From positions 1 through 22,289 of the forward strand of contig JBOIEE010000001.1 of assembly GCA_050740975.1 (NCBI GenBank): a stretch of DNA of 22,289 nucleotides. The letters run 5' to 3'. Under the pieces are notes generated by a model, which saw only the letters and a list, made by a program, of their open reading frames with translations, had not been told where the DNA came from and did not search any database. The position numbers were made by a program, and so were the translations under genes. Source of the stretch: JBOHHR01 sp050740975. Its GTDB lineage: Bacteria > Pseudomonadota > Gammaproteobacteria > JBOHHR01. Position 1 is the stretch's first letter. Every line of letters begins with the position of its first letter. This document shows, piece after piece, positions 15,624 to 22,289 of the stretch.

Positions 15624-16024
15624 CGTTGGATAAATTAATTGACAAATTAAAAGGTATAAATCGAAAGCTATTTGATAAATTTGGTCATTTATATTATGCG
15701 TCGTTAGCATACCTAAGTATAAAAGGATTGGATATTACATCTACTTCTTTATACCTTCACGAACAAAAGAATCTTAATGCGGAGGCTAATGATCTTACTA
15801 GAGACTTAATGGAACAATTTGGGATTAATGCTGGGTTGGGAATAAAAAATGTTGCTGTGGCTGCAATTATTTTAGGAGGGGCATACCTACTGAATAAACT
15901 CGGTCCTAAAATTGGATTAAACAAACATCTCGGGTCTATTTTGGTATATGGAATTAGTGGGCTTACCGTACAAGTTGTGATAAATAATTTTGCGGTCTAT
16001 TTCGGCGTTTATGGACGAATCTAA
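15620..16024 (+). CDS. AT-rich 134-aa membrane protein, unknown function
   Basis: A 134-aa protein whose base composition is strikingly AT-rich for this window, indicating recent acquisition. Hydrophobic segments lie at about 70-91 (AGLGIKNVAVAAIILGGAYL) and 107-128, with a weaker one near 25-40. The motif KGLDITSTSLYLHE followed by EAND resembles small integral membrane proteins of the DUF5658 kind (D-x-x-T-T and E-A-N-P), but I would not assign it without a profile search. GGAGAG lies five nucleotides upstream. The start overlaps the 49-aa gene by ATGA. Confidence 0.72.
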   Translation: MTLDKLIDKLKGINRKLFDKFGHLYYASLAYLSIKGLDITSTSLYLHEQKNLNAEANDLTRDLMEQFGINAGLGIKNVAVAAIILGGAYLLNKLGPKIGLNKHLGSILVYGISGLTVQVVINNFAVYFGVYGRI

Positions 16025-16167
16025 TGTATAACAAGAGACATTTCGTGCGCACGTCCCGCACCTCGAAGTCCGCAGCCGGAACCGCGCTTACCCCTTTATT
16101 CAAAATAAAATAGCTGCATGGCTACCTTCCTCTCTGCGCGAGTAGATTAGGGATTGTAGGAGTAATC

Positions 16168-17064
16168 ATGTCGCTGGTTGTTGCAAGAAAGTTTGGTAAC
16201 GACCTAATAATTCTGAGTGATACTAAACTATCCTCAGCAACAGGGGGGGCAAGTAGTCCTCATCAAGGGATTATCAAATGCAAAATTCTGAGGTCGCAGC
16301 TGGCTATTGGCTGGGCCGGCAACCCCCATTTTGCCGAAAGAGCCTTGACTGACCCCCCGATCAGCGAGAACTTGACACAGATTACGAATTACTTTTGCTC
16401 CCATCATATTCAGTCAAAAACTCCGGATGGAACTTATGGTACCGATTTCCTTATTGGTTCGACACGGTCTCGAACCAAGTTGATCGTGATTAAAGACGGC
16501 TTTGCGGGAGATGGGCAAGAAAATGCTTGGATTGGGAGCCACCCGGCGTTTGATCACTATCAACGTGTTTATCACTCGCGTGAATTATCTCGATCGGTAA
16601 ATCAAATCGCCCGAATGTGCTACCACCCCAATGGAGCTAAGTTTACCGGAGAACAATATAACCGAATGACGGATGCCTTTATGGAAGTAATTGAAAGTTC
16701 AAATTTTCCGGAAGTCGGGGATTTTCGGGTTCCGCTTCTTTGTAGCCAGGGGATTTTCCGATACGGGATATATACGGACAACGCTGGTCGGCCCTTGCCG
16801 TTCTTACTATCGCACGGAGGTGTAACCTTAAATATGGGGCAACCGAGTCGCGGCGATTACACGATATCTTTTGGAGCATCAAGTAGCAACCTTATTGGGT
16901 TTTATTTTTATGAAGGCGCCGTGGGGCTGGTGTTCAACGGCCAAGCTGGGGACATTATTAAGTCGGACGGCGTTTTGAGAAATATTTCTGATGACGATTT
17001 TTTGAAATATATGGAATCGAGATCTAAATCGCCATACTTTACCCAAGTAAGACCAGCTTACTGA
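16168..17064 (+). CDS. predicted solitary proteasome/HslV-fold Ntn hydrolase with Ser1
   Basis: A 298-aa protein with a strong AGGAG five nucleotides before the ATG, so the protein truly begins Met-Ser. Met would be removed by methionine aminopeptidase, leaving Ser as residue 1. Counting from it, VVARKFGNDLIILSDTKLS mirrors the two first strands of HslV and proteasome beta subunits, placing Asp17 exactly where the catalytic Asp17 lies. Lys36 falls close to the catalytic Lys33, 11 residues before GWAG (12 residues before GFAG in HslV). Later, TDFLIGSTRSRTKLIVIKDGF and AWIGSHPAFDHY follow the pattern of the beta-subunit strands leading to the GS motif that holds Ser129. The C-terminal ~100 residues are extra and glycine-rich in strand pattern. 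No HslU-like or other unfoldase is adjacent. The fold call is an inference from motif spacing; the gene itself is secure. Confidence 0.8.
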   Translation: MSLVVARKFGNDLIILSDTKLSSATGGASSPHQGIIKCKILRSQLAIGWAGNPHFAERALTDPPISENLTQITNYFCSHHIQSKTPDGTYGTDFLIGSTRSRTKLIVIKDGFAGDGQENAWIGSHPAFDHYQRVYHSRELSRSVNQIARMCYHPNGAKFTGEQYNRMTDAFMEVIESSNFPEVGDFRVPLLCSQGIFRYGIYTDNAGRPLPFLLSHGGVTLNMGQPSRGDYTISFGASSSNLIGFYFYEGAVGLVFNGQAGDIIKSDGVLRNISDDDFLKYMESRSKSPYFTQVRPAY

Positions 17065-17235
17065 CGACCAAGTAATAACGTACAGGGAATTACGAATTAA
17101 CGGTTAGCACCATTCGGCTCTGCTCCCTTATTTGTATCCATTGAGTGAGGCGGGGGTTCGCTTACGCAACCCTACCCTTCACCCCTTACGCCCTGTCTCA
17201 TCGGGGTTATCACCAGTCTTTTTACGCCGAGCAAG

Positions 17236-17430
17236 TTACCGACTCGACCACTGCGCCAGCGCGTAGATAGGATAGCCAATGACCGCCACGGCAAGCAGGA
17301 TCCATACTATGAGGGCTAATGCCGGCGGTAGCCGCGGCCATGCCTCTTGAACAGAATACGACAGTCCGAACAGTAGGCCGGCGGCGATCACGAGCGTCAT
17401 CAAGAAAGCAGTTATGTTGCGGCGTTCCAT
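17236..17430 (-). CDS. 64-aa two-helix membrane protein
   Basis: A small hydrophobic protein. It has a basic start (MERRN), a helix at 7-26 (TAFLMTLVIAAGLLFGLSYS), a short proline-containing loop (WPRLPP), and a second helix at 38-58 (ALIVWILLAVAVIGYPIYAL). It is convincing as a membrane hairpin but has no clear ribosome-binding site and no family I recognise. It lies alone, opposite in strand to its neighbours. The 171 bp before it (17065-17235) and the 118 bp after it (17431-17548) show no other gene or tRNA. Confidence 0.5.
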   Translation of the reverse strand: MERRNITAFLMTLVIAAGLLFGLSYSVQEAWPRLPPALALIVWILLAVAVIGYPIYALAQWSSR

Positions 17431-17548
17431 ATGTGAGTTGGTTCTTGAGAGATCTTTCCTGGCCTTCTTCGTGTCCCTGACGCCTTCAGCTTTTCCAGTC
17501 CCCGGGCGGGTCCTCTACGTTACTTCTGCACTCGTCCGAGATCGTGCT

Positions 17549-17563
17549 GGATGAATTCGATTA
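17549..17563 (+). repeat. right copy of 15-bp direct repeat
   Basis: GGATGAATTCGATTA, identical to 13565-13579. It lies 43 bp upstream of the trxB start. Just before it the sequence could encode LVRDRAG and a stop (TGA within the repeat), which loosely echoes the RHDVRG-stop end of comM. It might therefore be the 3' tip of a second comM. Confidence 0.75.
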
Positions 17564-17606
17564 GAATAAGCAAACTTTATAAAGACGCAAACGTCGAGGG
17601 TATCGC

Positions 17607-18554
17607 ATGGCTATCAGGCATCAGCGCTTGCTGATTTCGGGTTCAGGACCGGCGGGCTATACCGCGGCCGTGTACGCGGCGCGGGCCGCTTTAGAACCTG
17701 TCCTCATCACCGGCGTCGAACAAGGGGGCCAGATGATGACAACCACAGACGTAGACAATTGGCCCGGCGATGACGAAGGCGTTCAAGGCCCGGACCTGAT
17801 GGAACGTATGCGCCGGCACGCAGCGCGTTTCGGCACCGAGATCATCGTTGATCATGTAACTCAAGCAGATCTTAGCGGGCGGCCGTTTAAGCTGACGGGC
17901 GATGAGGGCGAATACACCTGTGATGCCTTGATAATCGCCACCGGCGCTTCGGCCAAATACTTAGGCTTGGAGTCGGAGCAAGCGTATCGCGGCAGAGGCG
18001 TATCCGCTTGCGCCACCTGCGACGGTTTTTTCTATAAGCAAAAGCCCGTGGCTGTAATCGGAGGCGGCAATACGGCCGTGGAAGAGGCCTTGTACCTTTC
18101 CAATATCGCCTCGCAGGTAACGGTGGTCCATCGGCGGGACCGCTTCCGGGCTGAGAAGATCTTGAGCAATCGGCTGCTGCAAAAGACTCAGAATGGTAAT
18201 GTGGACATCGCATGGAATCACGTGCTGGATACGGTCCTGGGCGATCGAACAGGCGTGACCGGTATGCGGATAAAAAACACCGTCACCGGCGTTCCTCGGC
18301 ATCTGACCGTTCACGGCATATTCATCGCGATAGGGCACAAGCCCAACACCGAGATCTTCGAGGGGCAATTAGAGATGGAGGGCGGTTACATAAAAGTGAG
18401 AAGTGGATGCAGCGGATTTGCCACTCAGACCAATGTGCCCGGCGTGTTTGCCGCCGGTGATGTCGCAGACCCCATCTATCGGCAGGCGATCACCTCCGCG
18501 GGCTCAGGCTGCATGGCGGCGCTGGATGTGGAGCGTTATTTAGAGCAGCTATGA
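17607..18554 (+). CDS. trxB: thioredoxin-disulfide reductase
   Basis: A 315-aa flavoenzyme that reduces thioredoxin with NADPH. FAD binding uses GSGPAGYTAAVYAARA (12-27). The redox disulfide is CATC (135-138). The NADPH site is GGGNTAVEEALYLS (152-165), with HRRDRFRA (175-182). The C-terminal GVFAAGDVAD and RQAITSAGSGCMAALDVERYL are complete. A GAGGG ribosome-binding site precedes the ATG. The stop codon TGA (18552-18554) is also the left flank of the MITE-like inverted repeat. The 5' part of a second, synonymously diverged trxB lies at 13583-13625. Confidence 0.98.
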   Translation: MAIRHQRLLISGSGPAGYTAAVYAARAALEPVLITGVEQGGQMMTTTDVDNWPGDDEGVQGPDLMERMRRHAARFGTEIIVDHVTQADLSGRPFKLTGDEGEYTCDALIIATGASAKYLGLESEQAYRGRGVSACATCDGFFYKQKPVAVIGGGNTAVEEALYLSNIASQVTVVHRRDRFRAEKILSNRLLQKTQNGNVDIAWNHVLDTVLGDRTGVTGMRIKNTVTGVPRHLTVHGIFIAIGHKPNTEIFEGQLEMEGGYIKVRSGCSGFATQTNVPGVFAAGDVADPIYRQAITSAGSGCMAALDVERYLEQL

Positions 18555-18702
18555 GAGCTTGTGAAAAAAATCTGCTGCGCTCGGGATCTCGCGTTCCGGC
18601 GGTGCTCGGAATCCTCATGTATTTCAATATACACTCCGGTTCCTGCGCGCCGGCGGAGCGCGACCTCCCGTCGCTCGCGACGATTTTTTTCACAAGCTCT
18701 GA
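18552..18702. mobile_element. MITE-like inverted-repeat element between trxB and the M16 gene
   Basis: The outer 19 bases AGAGCTTGTGAAAAAAATC (18554-18572) are perfectly inverted at 18682-18700. The inner arms continue with clear complementarity: the left inner arm (CGGGATCTCGCGTTCCGGCGG) lines up with the reverse complement of the right one with few mismatches, down to a GTATTTCAATATAC apex. The whole ~146 bp could fold into one long hairpin. GAG...CTC ends are flanked by TGA on both sides, consistent with a 3-bp target duplication, the left TGA being the trxB stop. A 62-codon open frame over it is fortuitous. No transposase gene is inside. It may also act as a terminator or RNA-stabilising structure. 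Confidence 0.75.
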
Positions 18703-18742
18703 TACAGTTTGGCCGGTGATGCGAACCTGGAAAGGCTGACTG

Positions 18743-21649
18743 ATGCCAGCCCCACACTTTGAGCTGTTGAGAAGCAGGCAGATCGCCACGCTCAATCTCG
18801 AGGCCAGAGAGTACCGGGACACGCAGACGGGTGCACGCCACCTGCATCTAGCGGCCGACGATCCGAATAATGTCTTTTGCGTGGGCTTTCTCACCGCACC
18901 CGAGGATTCCACCGGCGTCGCCCACATTTTAGAGCATACCGTACTGTGCGGCGGGGAGCGGTTTCCGGTACGCGATCCCTTTTTCATGATGCTGCGGCGC
19001 TCGCTCAACACCTTTATGAACGCCTTTACCGGTCCGGATTGGACCGCTTTTCCATTTGCGAGCTTAAGCCGCAAGGACTTTGACAATTTACTGGAGGTTT
19101 ACCTAGACGCCGCCTTCTTTCCGCGCCTGTATGAGCTGGACTTCGCCCAGGAGGGTTGGCGCATTGAGTTTGAGCGCCCTGGGGATCTCGATTCGGACCT
19201 GATATACAAGGGTGTGGTCTTCAATGAGATGAAAGGTGCCATGGGCGCGCCCCATGCCCGTCTGTGGCAAATACTGTGCACGGCGCTTTACCCCACGGCT
19301 CCATACCGCTTTAACAGCGGTGGGGAGCCCAGTGAAATCCCCAAGCTGTCGTATCGCCGTTTAGTCGATTTTCATCGCCGGCACTATCATCCCTCTAACG
19401 CGCTATTTGCCACTTACGGGAATTTTCCCGAAAGAGAGCATCAGGACAAATTTCACCAATTAGCGCTTAGCCGGTTTGAAGCGCGAAAGGAAACCCTTTG
19501 CGCGCCTTGCGAGCACCGCTTCGATCGCCCTCAAACAGTGGCGGCGTCTTACGCCAGCCCGGGCGAACAACAAGCCAGCACCCACATCGTTATCGGGTGG
19601 CTGCTCAGCGACACCCGCGATCTTCTCGAACTGTTACGCATGCATCTGTTAGCCGGGGTACTACTCGACAATAGTGCTTGCCCTTTGCAGCATGCGCTGG
19701 AGACCAGCCCGCTCGGGACCTCGCCCTCAGAGCTGAATGGATTGAGCACTTCGACGCGTGAGGCAATCTTCGTGTGTGGTTTAGAGGGATCGGAACCGCC
19801 GCAAGCCGATGCGATCGAGAGCCTGGTATTGGCCGAACTCGAGGAGGTGGCTGCAAAAGGAGTCGCCAAAGACTTACTGGATGCCGTATTACACCAGCTC
19901 GAACTGGAACAGCGCGAGATCCCCATCGGCCGTTACCCCTATGGCTTACGCTTGATCGAAACGGCCTTGCCCATGGCATTACACGGGGGGGATCCCATCG
20001 CCGCTTTAGACATCGATCCTTTAATCGACCGGCTCAGGCGGGAAACGGAGCAACCCGGGTTTATCCAAGCGCTGGCACGGCGCCTCTTGCTCGAGAATCG
20101 GCATCGGATCCGGGTGGTTATGGCCCCCGATGAACGCTTTGCTGAGCAGGAAGCCTGGTCCGAGGGTGAGCGCTTGCGGGCGACAAAGCTGGCGATGAGC
20201 GCGAACGATAAGGCGCATGTGGTGGTGCGTGCCGCCGCACTCGCCGAACGGCAAGCTGAAGAAGACGATCCACACATTTTGCCTCGTGTTGGGCTGGAAG
20301 ATGTGCCGCCGGATCTACACATCCCGGAGGGCCACCCCAGTGCCTGTGGCGGCTTGCCCTGTACCTGGTATCCCGCCGCCACTAACGGGCTGGTGCATGA
20401 AGATCTCGTCGCCACGCTGCCGCAGCTCGGAGCGGACGAGCTGCAGTTGCTCCCCCTTTATTGCGATACCTTAACCCATGTCGGAGTTGGCGCGCTCGAC
20501 TACCGGCAAGTGCAGGCGTGGCAGGCGCGGGTGAGCGGCGGCATCGATGCGCAATGCAACGTGACAGCGGCGCTGGGTGATATTCGGCGGATCCACGCCG
20601 TCCTGAGAGTGCAGAGCCATGGTTTAGCAAGGAATCACGCCGCCTTGGCCGAGTTACTGCAACATACCTTTGGGTTCGCTCGTTTCGACGAGCTTCAACG
20701 CTTGCGGGAACTGGTCGCTCAGGCGCGGGGTTATCGTGAATCGGCGGTAACGGACCACGGTCATACCCTGGCGATCACCGCGGCGTCCAGCCCCATATCC
20801 CCGGCCGCGTTTGTGCTCGAGAAGTGGAACGGGCTCACCAGCTTGCGGGACCTCAAGGGTTTGGATAAGGAACTGAAACAGGAAGAGTCTCTGCTCGCGT
20901 TCTCGGAACGCCTGAAGACCTTGCATGGGAAGCTTATTCGTCGCATCCAGCACCTGCTTGTGGTTGGGGAAGCGAGCGAACGGGAGCGTTATCTGGAGGA
21001 GCTAAACCTCCGGTGGGCAAGCGCGCATTTTAACGCAAAAGACATGAAACCTTTGTCTCTGGCACCAGACCTTGCCAAGGTTCATCAGGCTTGGTTAACC
21101 TCAACAGGGGTGAACTTTTGTGCGCGGGCCTATCCCACCGTACCCGCTGACCATTCTGATGCGCCTGCATTGGCTGTGTTGGGGCAATTTTTGCAAAACG
21201 GTTACCTGCATAATGCCGTGCGGGAGAAGGGCGGGGCTTATGGTTCTGGAGCGGGTTATGACGCCGCTACCAGCGCGTTCCACTTTTTCTCCTACCGAGA
21301 CCCTCGCCTTGCCGCGACATTGGCGGATTTCGACCATTCGTTGTCGTGGTTAAGAACCCATCGGCATCGTGCCGATTCGTTGGAAGAGACCATTCTTAGT
21401 GTAGTGGCGGCTATCGATAAGCCGGGATCACCGGCCACAGAGGCGATCACAGCCTTTTATTCCGAACTCAACGGCCGAACAGCGGCACACCGACGCCGTT
21501 TTCGGAAGCGAGTGTTGAGCGTAAAGATGGATGATCTGCAGCGCGTGGCTAGCGAATATCTATCTCCCGAGTATGCAAGCACCGCCGTCCTCTGCAGCGC
21601 GAAAGCCGCACGGTCTGAGGCGGGCGGGTTCGAAGTCTATGAGCTATAG
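18743..21649 (+). CDS. M16C-family (PreP-like) zinc metalloprotease
   Basis: A 968-aa insulinase-family protease of the presequence-protease subgroup, which degrades unstructured peptides in a closed chamber made of four homologous domains. The inverted zinc motif HILEH is at 61-65, and the third ligand Glu162 lies in FNEMKGAMG. CGGERFPVRDPFFMMLRRSLNTFMNAFTGPDWT is the M16C block. The C-terminal half keeps NGYLHNAVREKGGAYGSGAGYD, whose Arg/Tyr pair helps bind substrate. Length matches PreP (about 970-1,000). There is no signal peptide, so it should be cytosolic. A GGAAAGG motif precedes the ATG. The MITE-like element separates it from trxB. Confidence 0.96.
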   Translation: MPAPHFELLRSRQIATLNLEAREYRDTQTGARHLHLAADDPNNVFCVGFLTAPEDSTGVAHILEHTVLCGGERFPVRDPFFMMLRRSLNTFMNAFTGPDWTAFPFASLSRKDFDNLLEVYLDAAFFPRLYELDFAQEGWRIEFERPGDLDSDLIYKGVVFNEMKGAMGAPHARLWQILCTALYPTAPYRFNSGGEPSEIPKLSYRRLVDFHRRHYHPSNALFATYGNFPEREHQDKFHQLALSRFEARKETLCAPCEHRFDRPQTVAASYASPGEQQASTHIVIGWLLSDTRDLLELLRMHLLAGVLLDNSACPLQHALETSPLGTSPSELNGLSTSTREAIFVCGLEGSEPPQADAIESLVLAELEEVAAKGVAKDLLDAVLHQLELEQREIPIGRYPYGLRLIETALPMALHGGDPIAALDIDPLIDRLRRETEQPGFIQALARRLLLENRHRIRVVMAPDERFAEQEAWSEGERLRATKLAMSANDKAHVVVRAAALAERQAEEDDPHILPRVGLEDVPPDLHIPEGHPSACGGLPCTWYPAATNGLVHEDLVATLPQLGADELQLLPLYCDTLTHVGVGALDYRQVQAWQARVSGGIDAQCNVTAALGDIRRIHAVLRVQSHGLARNHAALAELLQHTFGFARFDELQRLRELVAQARGYRESAVTDHGHTLAITAASSPISPAAFVLEKWNGLTSLRDLKGLDKELKQEESLLAFSERLKTLHGKLIRRIQHLLVVGEASERERYLEELNLRWASAHFNAKDMKPLSLAPDLAKVHQAWLTSTGVNFCARAYPTVPADHSDAPALAVLGQFLQNGYLHNAVREKGGAYGSGAGYDAATSAFHFFSYRDPRLAATLADFDHSLSWLRTHRHRADSLEETILSVVAAIDKPGSPATEAITAFYSELNGRTAAHRRRFRKRVLSVKMDDLQRVASEYLSPEYASTAVLCSAKAARSEAGGFEVYEL

Positions 21650-21732
21650 CGATCCTCCTGTTCTGGGGACATGACATGTTTCAGCAATGACTTATCGCCA
21701 GCGAAGTCGGTTGGTGCGCGTCGTTGAATTCC

Positions 21733-22289
21733 CTACCCTTCGACTAACATGGCGCTTGTATACATGATCGCGAGGCCCGCTGCCAGACCGCTCAAGTTGG
21801 ACCATGAGGCAATCGCTCGGCCGTTATGCGCGCTGTGCCACAAAAGTAGTTTTGCGACCTCCACGATCACTTGCACAATGGCTCCCAGGCCGACGCCCAA
21901 GAATACTGTAGTCGCTATAGATTGAATCCGCCGATCCAGGCGCCGACAATGGCTGGCGCCCCATCGATGAGTGCGAGCCCAATGAAAGTAAGCAGATTTG
22001 CATGGTCTTGGGCGACGGGCGCGGCGATGCCAACGCCTTCGGTGATGAACCCAACAACCAGAAACGCGCCCAGCGCTGCCTGGCCGGTGGCATACGCGGC
22101 GCCAATCGCAAGCCCCTCAGCCAAGTTGTGCAGCCCAATGCCGAGCGCGAGCAGATACGAAACCATAAGTCGCCCAGCGGCCTCGCCGCGATCCGGTCCA
22201 TGCCGGGAGCCCACGATCTGGATCAGAAGATAAACCATTAACGCGCCCGCGGTAAACAGGACATGGCCGCTGAATGGATGCGGCACGCG
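21733..22289 (-). pseudogene. ZIP-family metal transporter, frameshifted and cut by the window edge
   Basis: The visible part encodes transmembrane helices with HNLAEGLAIGAAYATGQ, the ZIP metal-binding signature (HN-x-x-EG), and later ITEGVGIAAP with a second E-G. At about 21925-21940 the frame ends at a TAG after WIGGFN. One frame over, the family C-terminus continues uninterrupted as QSIATTVFLGVGLGAIVQVI through WSNLSGLAAGLAIMYTSAML to a stop at 21733. The shift fits one deleted base. Without it the protein would have the usual last three helices. The N-terminus lies beyond the window; a GTG at 22286 is not necessarily the start. Zinc or iron uptake is the family role, and the direction of transport is not determinable. 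A sequencing or assembly error is possible. Confidence 0.8.

Noticed and set aside
18551..18739. 62-codon ORF after trxB
   Set aside because: It lies across the MITE-like inverted repeat and has no conserved features.
21920..21945. Programmed -1 frameshifting in the ZIP gene
   Set aside because: There is no slippery heptamer and no following structure. ZIP transporters are not known to use frameshifting.
1..22289. CRISPR arrays, tRNA and rRNA genes
   Set aside because: No regularly spaced repeat, cloverleaf or rRNA-like stretch was seen on either strand.

Overview
The window looks like a chromosomal segment of a gammaproteobacterium, roughly 60% GC by eye. Class-typical gene pairs support this: ubiG followed by an HAD phosphatase, accA followed by tilS, and ubiK followed by comM. 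UbiG and UbiK point to aerobic ubiquinone synthesis. I cannot name a genus from sequence alone, and a metagenome-assembled origin would fit the several small frameshifts.

Layout. 1-1300 is a graveyard of mobile DNA: a 5'-truncated IS91-family transposase on the minus strand, and the first ~30 codons of a REP-associated tyrosine transposase (RAYT) joined to a REP-like sequence. 1386-4701 is a minus-strand cluster of acuI-like reductase, M48 lipoprotein protease and leuC; leuD is not next to leuC, where mobile debris sits instead. 4840-10207 runs on the plus strand: secreted Sel1-repeat protein, adenylate cyclase with FHA domain, ubiG, HAD phosphatase (gph/mupP type), accA and tilS. 10371-11507 is a minus-strand PiT phosphate transporter. 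11711-13570 holds ubiK and comM.

The accessory region lies between comM and trxB (about 13571-17548). A 15-bp sequence, GGATGAATTCGATTA, occurs at both edges (13565 and 17549). Inside are a 43-bp fragment of a diverged trxB, a 63-bp fragment of a diverged comM, a two-gene operon with a ribbon-helix-helix-like repressor and a palindromic operator, a frameshifted HerA/TraG-like ATPase with a C-terminal nuclease-like domain, a 49-aa protein, an AT-rich 134-aa membrane protein, and a 298-aa protein. I read the last as a solitary proteasome/HslV-fold Ntn hydrolase with serine as its N-terminal residue. The comM and trxB fragments suggest that a second, diverged comM-trxB segment once lay here and was broken up by insertions and deletions.

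17607-22289 resumes core genes: trxB, then a ~146-bp near-complete inverted repeat (MITE-like, flanked by TGA on both sides, one being the trxB stop codon), a 968-aa M16C (PreP-like) metalloprotease, and a ZIP-family metal transporter on the minus strand that carries a frameshift and runs off the window.

Most promising for new biology: the predicted Ser-type proteasome-fold hydrolase (16168-17064) with its small companions, the RHH operon with its operator, and the trxB-distal MITE.
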